A stretch of 64,000 nt of DNA from Pseudomonadota bacterium (GCA_018242505.1 JAFEBU010000053.1:62001-126000); one strand, 5' to 3'; shown: positions 35,012 through 42,979, counted from the stretch's first letter. Notes: generated from the sequence alone by a model not told the origin. Program-made: numbers and translations.

Positions 35012-36022
35012 TCAATCTGACTTGTATTCGTCACAAGAGGCACGAGACATGACCCGACGGAGGGCCCGTCTTGTTAAGGCTGCCGGTGAGTAGTAGCTCC
35101 CATCATCGGGCCCGCTTTGGAGCGCGGCTTCGATAGCACCCCTTGCCCGCTCGAAATGTTCAACGAGATCATCTTCGATATCTCCATCGAGCTGCCAATC
35201 GGCCGTTCCGAGGAGGTCGATCAATCGTTCGATGGCACGGACATACTCATGATCAGCCATGTTCGCGAGGCAGATCCTGCAGGCGACATGCGCGATCCGT
35301 GGATCGGAATCTTCCAACAGCATCGGCAGGGCGGGCCAGGTCTCGACACGGGCCGACTCCAACTCGGCAAAGAGTCTCAACGCACTCAGTCGGCCCCGTC
35401 TGCTTGAGGTTGACTCTTCGCTACTGGAGGGTAGCTGCCGGACCGCCGCTTCCATCAATGCCTGTCGTGCCTTTTCGCCGAGCGCGCGGATTGCCATCTC
35501 GGCCACTGGACGCGGAATGTCCTCGACAAGGGCTTCAACGAAGAAGGGGAGAGCTTCCTCTCGGTGAAGCTTGCTCAAGGCGTCGATGACACCGGCGAAC
35601 GGACGTTGCCGTACGAGGGACAAAAGTACAGGGACGACTTGCGGATCATCCGATGCGGCTAAGGCGCGGGCAGCGGCGTTGATGATTGCCTCCTGCGCGA
35701 CAGCCTCCACTGGATCGGTGGTCGAATGAGGTTCCTTGAGATAGTCAATGAGAACGTCGAAGGCGCCAAGCTGTGCCAGAGCGTCTACGGCGCGCCGACG
35801 GGTCTCGTATAGGCTTCCTGGCTCCCGACCGAAGAGAACGGCGCGGAGAGCAGGCACGGCACGCTTGCCACAATGGACGACCTGGGTAATGCCGCGATCT
35901 CCTTCGCGAAGGGAGACGAGCATGATCATTGCCTGCCGCACATCTGTGTCCAGTGGCATTGTCGCATTGATAATGGGTGCAGGATCGAGGTCCATCGGTT
36001 GCGGTCGCAGAACTGGGGCCAC
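35012..36022 (-). CDS. HEAT-repeat protein
   Basis: 336 residues, or fewer if a later start is used (GTG at 36022, ATG at 35995). Repeated helical pairs of HEAT/PBS-lyase type (AVPALRAVLFGREPGSLYETRRRAVDALAQLGAFDVLIDYL, VVPVLLSLVRQRPFAGVIDALSKL, FFVEALVEDIPRPVAEMAIRALG). It is a scaffold for protein contacts with no catalytic motif. It has no fluoride riboswitch of its own. It lies divergent from riboswitch 8 and upstream of riboswitch 7, so it could feed transcription into the NUDIX operon. Confidence 0.75.
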   Translation of the reverse strand: MAPVLRPQPMDLDPAPIINATMPLDTDVRQAMIMLVSLREGDRGITQVVHCGKRAVPALRAVLFGREPGSLYETRRRAVDALAQLGAFDVLIDYLKEPHSTTDPVEAVAQEAIINAAARALAASDDPQVVPVLLSLVRQRPFAGVIDALSKLHREEALPFFVEALVEDIPRPVAEMAIRALGEKARQALMEAAVRQLPSSSEESTSSRRGRLSALRLFAELESARVETWPALPMLLEDSDPRIAHVACRICLANMADHEYVRAIERLIDLLGTADWQLDGDIEDDLVEHFERARGAIEAALQSGPDDGSYYSPAALTRRALRRVMSRASCDEYKSD

Positions 36023-36098
36023 TCCTAGATAGGATGGCTGCCTGAAACTGCAAACACATCCCGGATTGACTCACTGCAGCCGACATAGAAGACTTGGA

Positions 36099-36150
36099 TT
36101 GGGAATGGGGTTTCCCTTTAACTGCCTTCGAGGCTGATGACTCCTACCAA
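36099..36150 (+). promoter_or_regulatory. Fluoride riboswitch 8
   Basis: GGGAATGGGGTTTCCC, AACTGCC, GGCTGATGACTCCTACC. GGGGT pairs with ACTCC through a G-U. Promoter: TTGACT (36066-36071) with a weak -10 near 36086-36094. It serves a short leader ORF and the CFA synthase gene. No terminator is seen before the gene, so translational control is probable. Confidence 0.9.
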
Positions 36151-36173
36151 ACGCAACATGCGAAGGTGGAGCC

Positions 36174-36227
36174 ATGCGATCGATGTCGGTGTCCTGCTGC
36201 TACCGGACGTGTGGCGGCCATGTTTGA
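36174..36227 (+). CDS. 17-codon leader peptide before CFA synthase
   Basis: ATG at 36174 with GGTGGAG three bases upstream; the peptide is MRSMSVSCCYRTCGGHV. The stop (36225-36227) overlaps the start of the CFA synthase gene (36220) by eight bases. Same arrangement as the leader peptide at 17115-17186. Coding is not proven; it may serve only to couple translation. Confidence 0.4.
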   Translation: MRSMSVSCCYRTCGGHV

Positions 36228-37461
36228 ACGCAAGTTCGAAAGCCTGTTCAAGATTGGCCGATTGACAATCATCGGGCCGGCCGATGCCAAAGCGTCTTAT
36301 GGTGTGGTGTCTCCTGAGGAGCACTGGCTCGATGTTGTCGTCCGGGTCCGTGACACATTCACGCTGATGAAGATCACGCTGCGACCTGGTCGCTACCTGG
36401 GCGAAGCGTACATAGATGGATCTCTGAGCCTTGAGAAGGGCACTCTATGGGATCTGCTTGAGATCTGCGGGCGCAACCTGTTGCCTGGATATAGACGATA
36501 TGGGCGCGGTCTCCTTCAGTCGATCTTGCGGCCACTGCTGGTGTACCTTCAGCAGCACAATCCCCTAGCCAAAGCGCGGCACAACGCGTCGCATCACTAC
36601 GATTTGTCGTACGATCTCTACCGTATCTTTCTCGACAGCGATCTACAGTACTCTTGTGCGTACTTTCGCGATTCCGACATGACGCTTGAAGAGGCCCAGT
36701 CGGCGAAGAAGCAACATATCGCCGCCAAGATGCTTCTTTCACCGGGACAGCGAGTCCTCGATATTGGCTGCGGCTGGGGTGGCCTTGCTCTGTATATGGC
36801 GGAGAAGATGCAGGTGCGGGTCTTGGGGGTGACCCTTTCCCAGGAACAGCTTTCTGTTGCAAGAAGGCGGGTAGGGGAACGAGGTCTTGAACATCTCGTC
36901 GCCTTCGAATTGGAGGACTATCGTGAAATGAGCGGTCAATTCGACCGTATAGTTTCTGTCGGCATGTTCGAGCATGTGGGTCTGCCTCAATATGGAATCT
37001 TCTTCGACACGCTATGTCGATTGCTGACCGATGACGGAGTTGCATTGATCCATGCCATTGGCCGGATGTCCGGACCAGGTCTTACGAGTGCATGGTTGAG
37101 AAAGTACATATTCCCTGGCGGGTACGTACCGGCGCTTTCCGAGGTATTGGGGGCCGTCGAAAGGTCTGATCTTTGGGTCACGGACGTTGAGGTATGGCGT
37201 TTGCACTACGCGGCGACATTGCGCCATTGGCGCGAACGGTTCCTGAAGCAGCGGGAAGATGCCCGACAGATGTACGATGAGCGCTTCTGCCGGATGTGGG
37301 AATTCTATCTTGCCGCAAGCGAAATGAGCTTCCGGTATGATGATTTAATGGTCTTTCAGATTCAGCTGTCGAAGACGCTGGATGCAGTGCCATTGACCAG
37401 AGATTACATGTTCAGTGCAGATCCGAAGCCACCTCAGCTTCAGGAAACATCGGCGCAATAG
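36220..37461 (+). CDS. cfa: Cyclopropane-fatty-acyl-phospholipid synthase
   Basis: 413 residues from the ATG 36220; codons upstream in frame overlap the riboswitch and were excluded. CFA family: HNASHHYDLSYDLYRIFLD, YSCAYF, the SAM-binding VLDIGCGWGGLALYMA, VGMFEHVGLPQYGIFFDT, and YIFPGGYVPALSE. It transfers a methylene from S-adenosylmethionine to unsaturated lipid chains, making membranes less permeable. Because HF enters cells by crossing the membrane, fluoride induction is plausible. It ends at a convergent hairpin shared with the next gene. Confidence 0.93.
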   Translation: MFERKFESLFKIGRLTIIGPADAKASYGVVSPEEHWLDVVVRVRDTFTLMKITLRPGRYLGEAYIDGSLSLEKGTLWDLLEICGRNLLPGYRRYGRGLLQSILRPLLVYLQQHNPLAKARHNASHHYDLSYDLYRIFLDSDLQYSCAYFRDSDMTLEEAQSAKKQHIAAKMLLSPGQRVLDIGCGWGGLALYMAEKMQVRVLGVTLSQEQLSVARRRVGERGLEHLVAFELEDYREMSGQFDRIVSVGMFEHVGLPQYGIFFDTLCRLLTDDGVALIHAIGRMSGPGLTSAWLRKYIFPGGYVPALSEVLGAVERSDLWVTDVEVWRLHYAATLRHWRERFLKQREDARQMYDERFCRMWEFYLAASEMSFRYDDLMVFQIQLSKTLDAVPLTRDYMFSADPKPPQLQETSAQ

Positions 37462-37563
37462 CGAAGTATCGACAACGATCATCGGCTATCGATGCTCCGT
37501 TGGCGTACGCTGCGAGCTGCTTCACGCGCACCCGCATCGAGGAGAGAAGTGAAATCGATCCGT

Positions 37564-37587
37564 GGACCGGGCAAACTTGCCCGGTCC
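37564..37587. terminator. Convergent hairpin between CFA synthase and membrane-protein gene
   Basis: GGACCGGGCAA-AC-TTGCCCGGTCC is a near-perfect inverted repeat between two converging genes. It is a likely bidirectional terminator although no T-run follows. Confidence 0.6.
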
Positions 37588-37605
37588 CGATATGCTTCAG
37601 ACGAA

Positions 37606-38265
37606 TTACCGGCTGAACATCGTCAGCAGCGCGCCGGTAAGCGCCCGACCGTTCACAAGAATGAACGCGCCGAGAGTCAACAAGGCGATAAGAACGAGTG
37701 TCACCGAACTGAACCCTGCAAGCGCAAGGATGCCCAGAACGACTGCAGTCAAACCGGATACCGCCTGGATGCCAACAGAGCCTGCCAGAACGTTGCTGGC
37801 GAGCCGCTGGGTATGCTGAGCCAACCCGACCGATGTCAGCCGGGCAAGGTTAAGTTGAGCGGCCGAGCTACTGCTCAGTACAAACGTACCGCCGAACGCA
37901 ATAGCGGCGATCGCGACCAGTTCCGTCGGCGCAACCTGCAGCAACGCTAGTACGCCAAGTACAATACCGGCGGCGCCGGACAGCAGTTCGATGGACCACG
38001 ATGCATTGCCGCCCAGATCGGCCACCGTGGTGCTTGGCTCCGCAGGCCGAGACACCAAACGGGCGTACTCAGTAGCGACCATCCCTCCACGGAAGACCAC
38101 GGCAACGCCGACCGCGATCGTTGCCACAGCTACCAGAAAGTTGGGCGAGACATGCGCCAAACCCAATATTGTCAGAATAATCGCGACGATGCCGGCGACA
38201 GCTTCCGATGCCGCGGCGCCAGATGCTGCTTTGCTTTCGAAGTGTCCCTCTTGTGTAACCGTCAT
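37606..38265 (-). CDS. Six-helix membrane protein (HdeD-like), riboswitch-9 controlled
   Basis: 219 residues, ATG 38265 with GGAGAG seven bases upstream. Three repeats of paired hydrophobic helices, each with a VxxxxxVxLGxLxLxxxxxxxLVAxAxIAxG pattern (e.g. ILTILGLAHVSPNFLVAVAT, GVLALLQVAPTELVAIAAIA, GILALAGFSSVTLVLIALLT). This resembles HdeD/YhiM-like acid-stress membrane proteins, but the assignment is loose. HF uptake acidifies the cytoplasm, so acid-stress kinship would fit. Confidence 0.65.
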   Translation of the reverse strand: MTVTQEGHFESKAASGAAASEAVAGIVAIILTILGLAHVSPNFLVAVATIAVGVAVVFRGGMVATEYARLVSRPAEPSTTVADLGGNASWSIELLSGAAGIVLGVLALLQVAPTELVAIAAIAFGGTFVLSSSSAAQLNLARLTSVGLAQHTQRLASNVLAGSVGIQAVSGLTAVVLGILALAGFSSVTLVLIALLTLGAFILVNGRALTGALLTMFSR

Positions 38266-38401
38266 TTTGGCTCTCCGTCTTGAGAATGACAGGACTCAAA
38301 GCCAACGAGCAGCACGGCTTGCCGCGAGACGCACGCAGCGGAGGCGGCTGCCTGAAGGCATCCAACGACTCCCTCCTTGTTCGACGGATCATTCGCCAAA
38401 G

Positions 38402-38424
38402 AAAAACCCGCCGTGCGCGGCGGG
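38402..38424 (-). terminator. Intrinsic terminator in riboswitch-9 leader
   Basis: Minus strand CCCCGCCGCGCACGGCGGG followed by TTTTTC. Located between the aptamer and the gene 37606-38265, hence the probable OFF element of the switch. Confidence 0.85.
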
Positions 38425-38457
38425 GAGGGTACTCGGACTCCCGCCGTGCATGAGAAC

Positions 38458-38512
38458 GCGGCAGGAGTCATTAGCCAAAGGCGGTTAAAGGGGGACTCCA
38501 TCCCCATCGATT
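38458..38512 (-). promoter_or_regulatory. Fluoride riboswitch 9 (variant core)
   Basis: Minus strand GGGGATGGAGTCCCCC, ACCGCC, GGCTAATGACTCCTGCC. It matches the motif except that GGCTGATG is GGCTAATG, a change in a usually invariant segment. GGAGT/ACTCC pairing and the downstream terminator are intact. Sensitivity to fluoride may be altered. Confidence 0.82.
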
Positions 38513-38685
38513 TTCAGATTACCACGCAAGCATCGACGGTGGAATATCAAGCTCAACAATAGCCGTTGAATATGCGGGCTCGCCGCCCGCAAGAGTTTCG
38601 CGCCTCGGCTCACGCGCATGCAATATTGCGGTACTCACGTTCATTACTATTGACTGTCAATAGGTGGCGCACTAGCTAGCATCCA

Positions 38686-38733
38686 GGGAATGGAGTCTCC
38701 CATTTAACTGCCCCGTTGGCTGATGACTCCTAC
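38686..38733 (+). promoter_or_regulatory. Fluoride riboswitch 10
   Basis: GGGAATGGAGTCTCCC, AACTGCC, GGCTGATGACTCCTAC. Promoter TTGACT (38651-38656), 17-base spacer, TAGCTA (38674-38679), placing the start at the aptamer. ACTCCTAC can pair with GTAGGAGT (about 38749-38756). The leader after the aptamer matches that of riboswitch 6 (GTAGGAGT, TGTCGGCCTCTCCA). It controls the small ORF at 38867, the conserved gene at 39009 and possibly enolase. Confidence 0.93.
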
Positions 38734-38866
38734 AGCGTGAAGAGCGCGGTAGGAGTGTGTCGGCCTCTCCAACCGATCGGGAGCAGTTGTATCTCGAAAA
38801 GTTCGACCGTGGCCGACGCTATGGATCCCTCCTTGGGAGGAATGGTCCGTGTGGAGGAGTCGGCCC

Positions 38867-39022
38867 ATGACCTATTTTGTAGTCGGATTCTGCGTTCTGT
38901 TGTTCCTTGGCTTGTGGTCTGGCTGGCAAGCACCACGCGTGACCCTCTGCCGCGTCTCGCGCGCACGCGTCGATTCAAGCCCGGATGAACAGACTGGAGG
39001 AACGACCCATGACCTGTCTTGA
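38867..39022 (+). CDS. 51-residue single-TM peptide between riboswitch 10 and conserved gene
   Basis: ATG 38867 preceded by GGAGGAG at the right distance. Residues 3-19 are hydrophobic (YFVVGFCVLLFLGLW), then a basic tail. The end overlaps the start of the next gene (39009) by 14 bases. No match known. The good ribosome site and clean TM segment make it a credible small membrane protein; no clear counterpart could be read ahead of the paralogous gene at 25928. Confidence 0.5.
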   Translation: MTYFVVGFCVLLFLGLWSGWQAPRVTLCRVSRARVDSSPDEQTGGTTHDLS

Positions 39023-39398
39023 CCTTAGCCCGGCGATCACTGCCATTCGCTCGAGGCCCGACGAATTTGAAATTTCAGGCAACACTCTACATCACACCCG
39101 CAGCCGACACAGCTTCACCTTTCTCGGTGATGGCGAGGTTCGTGTCCACGCAGCGTGTGACTGCGCGACACTTCCGACATCACCGGAGCAAGGCAAAGTA
39201 TTTCACGATGCCTTCGTGCATTGGCATGCCACCTATTGGCGTCCACTTGAGATCAATCGGGAGTTTGCTTCGCATTTCAGGCCGCCCAGCCTCTGGAAGC
39301 GACTGCTTGCCCCCCTTCTGAAGTTTTTGCTCAGCAGCCAACGGGCGGTACCACGCTCGTCTCCGGTAGCTTCGCGTGCATTGCCCTCAGCTGGCTGA
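39009..39398 (+). CDS. Conserved hypothetical protein, paralogue of 25928-26317
   Basis: 129 residues starting MTCLDL with GGAGG upstream. Same architecture as 25928-26317: LDLSPAITAIRSRPDEFEI, NTLHHTRSRHSF, GEVRVHAACDC, INREFASHFRPPSLWKRLLA, and a variable C-terminal tail. Function unknown. Two copies, each behind a fluoride riboswitch, indicate a dedicated fluoride-response family. The Cys pair (CDC) and several His could bind metal, but this is speculative. Confidence 0.75.
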   Translation: MTCLDLSPAITAIRSRPDEFEISGNTLHHTRSRHSFTFLGDGEVRVHAACDCATLPTSPEQGKVFHDAFVHWHATYWRPLEINREFASHFRPPSLWKRLLAPLLKFLLSSQRAVPRSSPVASRALPSAG

Positions 39399-39760
39399 TG
39401 GAGGGATGCATTGGTGTGCGCATCATGGAAGCGAGGTTGTGTAAAGGGTTCGACGTGGCCTGAGTTTAGGGAGGAAGCACGTCAAGGCCACCGCCTCGCC
39501 CTCATGGCTGGATGCCATGGGGTGGGGTGGTGGTTAGTCAACGTCTGTATGTTTGTCCGCTGGGGAAGCACAAACAAGATTGACGTAAATCTCGGTTAGT
39601 TTGGCCGGTGTCGGAGACTTCGACATCTGCTTTCTTGCTGGTGGCCGCGTCTCCTCTCCCCTGGACCGGTCATCAGTCTGGGCCGGCGTCTCCTTGTCCC
39701 CCGATGTGGCGCCGGCCCTTTCCTTTGTCCGATTGCGTACACACTTACTGAGGTTGGTCC
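39399..39760. other. Enolase leader region with a strong stem-loop
   Basis: No fluoride riboswitch was found here. GGGCCGGCG (39680-39688) pairs exactly with CGCCGGCCC (39710-39718), followed by TTTCCTTTG, resembling an attenuator or the terminator of the 39009 transcript. A second smaller stem, GTGTCG...CGACAT, lies at about 39608-39626. Short frames here are not convincing. Confidence 0.5.
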
Positions 39761-41038
39761 GTGACAAGAATAGAGACGATTGAAGCCTACGAGATCCTGG
39801 ACTCGCGCGGCAATCCGACAGTCCGCGTAAGTGTTGAGCTCGATGACGGTACATTCGCTGGTGCCTCCGTACCGTCCGGCGCTTCAACTGGTACAAGGGA
39901 GGCCGTCGAGTTGCGAGATGGAGATGTGACTCGATATGGCGGGAAAGGAGTCCTAAAGGCAGTTGCCGCCGTCAATGAAGTGATCGCGCCACAACTCGGG
40001 GGGTGTGACCCTAGCCATCAACGCGAGATCGACGAACTTATGCTCAATCTCGACGGCACTCCCACCAAAGGCAAGTTGGGAGCCAACGCTATACTTGGTG
40101 TGTCGATGGCCGTAGCGCGAGCAGCCGCGTACTCGATGCGACTGCCGCTATACACCTATCTCGGCGGCCTCGCCTCCACTCGATTGCCAATGCCGATGAT
40201 GAATGTACTCAACGGCGGGAAGCATGCTGACAACAATATCGACTTCCAGGAATTCATGATCGTACCTGTGGGCGCACCGACGTTTGCCGAGGCGCTCCGT
40301 TACGGTGCCGAAACGTTTCATTCTCTGGCGAAGCTCTTGAAAGCTAAAGGTTATAGTACAGCCGTCGGGGATGAGGGTGGCTTTGCACCTCATCTCGAGA
40401 GCAACGAGGAAGCCTGCGAGCTGATCGTCAAGGCAATCGAGGAGGCAGGCTTTAGACCAGGTCGGGACGTGGCCATCGCCCTCGATCCAGCAGCGAGCTC
40501 ATTCTTCACCAAAGACGGTTATGTGCTTTCGAGATCGGGGATGGGCAACAAGAGCAGCGACGAGTTAATCGACTTGTTCGATCGCTGGCTAGATCTCTAT
40601 CCCATTGTATCTTTGGAGGATTGCCTGGATGAAAATGATTGGTCGGGCTTTTCATCCATGACCGCTGAACTGGGCGGCCGCGTCCAAATCGTGGGCGACG
40701 ATATCTTTGTGACGAATCCTGACCTTATTCGTCGTGGCGTTGAGGAAGGGGCGGCAAATGCCGTACTGATAAAGTTGAACCAGATCGGCACGGTGACAGA
40801 AACAATCCAAGCGATCGACATCTGCCGTAGTGCCGGCTGGCGCTATGTGATTTCGCATCGGTCGGGCGAAACAGAGGACTCATTCATCGCCGATTTTGCC
40901 GTTGCCATGGGTGGCGGGCAGATCAAGGCAGGATCAGTCTGCCGGAGCGAGAGGATCGCCAAGTACAACAGGCTGTTAGAGATTGAAATGGAACTCGGCG
41001 CATCTGCAGTGCTGCAGTGTGCATTGAAGCCGCTGTAG
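39761..41038 (+). CDS. eno: Enolase (accessory copy near the fluoride regulon)
   Basis: 425 residues, GTG start with GAGG seven bases upstream. Complete enolase: SGASTG loop at 39-44, GGKHADNNIDFQEFM, DEGGFAPHL, the metal ligands in ALDPAASSF, SLEDCLDEND and VGDDIFVTN, the catalytic Lys in KLNQIGT, and SHRSGETED. It converts 2-phosphoglycerate to phosphoenolpyruvate in glycolysis. Fluoride with phosphate inhibits enolase, and enolase genes are known fluoride-riboswitch targets. Here it follows the riboswitch-10 unit by 362 bases and has a terminator-like stem before it. Active-site residues look normal, so tolerance would come from dosage unless subtle changes matter. Confidence 0.95.
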   Translation: MTRIETIEAYEILDSRGNPTVRVSVELDDGTFAGASVPSGASTGTREAVELRDGDVTRYGGKGVLKAVAAVNEVIAPQLGGCDPSHQREIDELMLNLDGTPTKGKLGANAILGVSMAVARAAAYSMRLPLYTYLGGLASTRLPMPMMNVLNGGKHADNNIDFQEFMIVPVGAPTFAEALRYGAETFHSLAKLLKAKGYSTAVGDEGGFAPHLESNEEACELIVKAIEEAGFRPGRDVAIALDPAASSFFTKDGYVLSRSGMGNKSSDELIDLFDRWLDLYPIVSLEDCLDENDWSGFSSMTAELGGRVQIVGDDIFVTNPDLIRRGVEEGAANAVLIKLNQIGTVTETIQAIDICRSAGWRYVISHRSGETEDSFIADFAVAMGGGQIKAGSVCRSERIAKYNRLLEIEMELGASAVLQCALKPL

Positions 41039-41302
41039 GTGGCCGACATCTTATAGACCACCTGCTCTAGGTAAACATCGAATTTTGTAGATGGCAATGG
41101 TCTTGAAAGCTGGCTCCTGGAACAAGCACTTCCCGAAGTCGACAGTGATCTTCGTCGGTATGTACACGACGGCATTCGCCGTCCGCGAGAGCGCCCCATT
41201 ACTTGGCGGACAAGGGCCACGCGCTGATTTTGCGAACCAATGTCGCAGAACGGCGATTATGCAAAGGGGTAGCGATTAAGCCAGAGAAGGTTCTTCCTGC
41301 AG

Positions 41303-41542
41303 TTAAAACGGTCTCTCGGTGATTGGGATGGGTGCCGGTTGCGACGACAAGATCAGAACAAATTCGCTTGCAAGTAGGAATGCGCACAATGCCACGATCA
41401 CAATTAGATAGAGTGGCACCTTTCCGGCACTTCTCGATATGATGGAACTGGAAGAAGCGCCCTCAAGCGGTTCGGCATTGCATTTTGGCTTCCTTCTGAG
41501 GAAGCGTGACATCTCCCGAAGCAGGGGAAGGTTGGCGGTCAT
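41303..41542 (-). CDS. Small single-TM protein (tentative)
   Basis: 79 residues with a basic N-terminus (REMSRFLRRKPK) and one hydrophobic helix (about 45-66, VPLYLIVIVALCAFLLASEF). The ribosome site is weak (GGCGGT). No family recognised. It sits alone between enolase and the phage-like module; 41039-41302 before it holds nothing I can support. Confidence 0.4.
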   Translation of the reverse strand: MTANLPLLREMSRFLRRKPKCNAEPLEGASSSSIISRSAGKVPLYLIVIVALCAFLLASEFVLILSSQPAPIPITERPF

Positions 41543-41723
41543 GGGACCGCCAGCAAAACCGCCGCCAGTGGCGCTGGTGCCATAGCAGGGGTGAGAATGG
41601 TGGCATCGGCCGATCGGGGCCTTGTTTCAACGCCATTTTCTTCGTGCCCAGCGCCCAGCAGGTTGCTGGTTGGTATCGCCGCCATGGTCAGTCTCCCGCT
41701 TTTGTTATCAGACGTTCAATATA

Positions 41724-41737
41724 GGGTATATGTACCC
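41724..41737. promoter_or_regulatory. Palindromic operator upstream of the XRE regulator
   Basis: GGGTA-TATG-TACCC, with flanking ATA and TAT extending the symmetry, lies 36 bases before the XRE gene at 41773. Probably its autoregulatory site. Confidence 0.5.
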
Positions 41738-41772
41738 TGTATTGGTAGTGTCCAAACTGATCGCCTCCGTCC

Positions 41773-42054
41773 ATGGAGGCGAAGAAGCTTGTCGGCTGGA
41801 ATTTGCGGCGTCTGCGCGTCGCCAAGGGGCTGACCATCGAGGAACTGGCCGGTCGGGCCGAGGCAGATGCCTCCTTCGTCGCTCGCCTGGAGCGTGGTCA
41901 GGTCAATGTCGGCATCGTGATGCTGGCGCGGCTGGCCAAGCCGCTCGGGGCGAAGCTTGCGGATTTCACGGTCGAGCCGGAGGCGGGGGCCAAGCCCCCA
42001 AAGCCTTTGAAGGCCGGCCGCAAGGCTAGCTCCGATAGAAGTTACCGGAGGTGA
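41773..42054 (+). CDS. XRE family transcriptional regulator
   Basis: 93 residues. The HTH-3 domain spans about 8-65 (VGWNLRRLRVAKGLTIEELAGRAEADASFVARLERGQVNVGI). A basic Pro/Lys tail follows. It stands at the head of the phage-like module with a palindrome upstream, so it may govern that module. Confidence 0.87.
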   Translation: MEAKKLVGWNLRRLRVAKGLTIEELAGRAEADASFVARLERGQVNVGIVMLARLAKPLGAKLADFTVEPEAGAKPPKPLKAGRKASSDRSYRR

Positions 42055-42112
42055 CAACCCCGGCGCGAATGTCATGCCACAGTGTCGATTTCAACCTCAG
42101 TGGTTCTGATTC

Positions 42113-42898
42113 ATGTCTGACCCAAGCCCAACACCAGAGTCTGTCGTTGCTCATGCTCTAAAAGCTCGTCAGGCGCGAATGATCGAGAACAGCAAGCCGG
42201 AAAATTTTGACAAGCTGGCGCAGCTGATCACTTCCAGTCCACCGGCCTGGTTAAAGCGGTTTCTGCAAGATTGGGTTCCGAGCATTGCACTCGCGGGAGC
42301 TGTGGAGGAACGGCAGCCGACACGGGTAAAGATGTTGAAGATGTTGACGAAAGTGTCCGATGCCGCGGCATTGTTGAGTCGCGCCCTAGAAGAGCCGGCG
42401 ATCTTCGAATTTCTCGATGTGGACCCGTCGGTGCCTTTGGATGCGCCCGCCCTGCGGGCGGTTGCCTTCGACATCTACCGCAGAGCAACGGAAGGCGCGA
42501 AATCACCTGCCCTGGCAAATGCCATGGGAAAGGCCAAGCCAGGCAGAGGGCGCGCAATCCCAGAAGCGGCGATTTCGGGACAGACCTTTTGTGCTCTTAT
42601 TATTGTCGAGCTGTTCAGGCATTTCACCGGTAAGTCTCCAGCGCCCAGGAATATGAAGGCCGCCGAAGCAGCGGAATTGCTTTGGCAGATCGCCGGCGGC
42701 CAACGGCAATCGTGGGGTGAGAATCCACTGGTTGCTTGGCGGAAGCTTTTCAAGAAGGCCTTCGCTCCCAAAATCGCCGACCTGCCAGAGGAGGCGACAC
42801 GCATTCAAGAAATACGGCGACAAATACGGCTGGCAGAGCAGTTGGCCGGGCGGTTCGCGCCGGACACCTCAGTGGCAGATGGACCTAAATCCCCCTGA
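42113..42898 (+). CDS. Hypothetical protein of the phage-like module
   Basis: 261 residues, mostly helical and soluble, without a recognised family. Segments such as FDIYRRATEGAKSPALANAMGKAKPGRGRAI and WGENPLVAWRKLFKKAF suggest a nucleic-acid-related basic middle. It lies between the XRE regulator and the methyltransferase in the same direction. Confidence 0.6.
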   Translation: MSDPSPTPESVVAHALKARQARMIENSKPENFDKLAQLITSSPPAWLKRFLQDWVPSIALAGAVEERQPTRVKMLKMLTKVSDAAALLSRALEEPAIFEFLDVDPSVPLDAPALRAVAFDIYRRATEGAKSPALANAMGKAKPGRGRAIPEAAISGQTFCALIIVELFRHFTGKSPAPRNMKAAEAAELLWQIAGGQRQSWGENPLVAWRKLFKKAFAPKIADLPEEATRIQEIRRQIRLAEQLAGRFAPDTSVADGPKSP

Positions 42899-42979
42899 TT
42901 GAGCGGGCTATTTAGGTCCGGCGACAGCAACGTCGGGCCAAATTAAATCCTCCTTGCACCCATTTCGGGCGGAGGAGCA

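Noticed and set aside
39399..39760. Fluoride riboswitch in the enolase leader
   Set aside because: No GGCTGATG segment or GATGG-CCC block is present; only a terminator-like stem was found.
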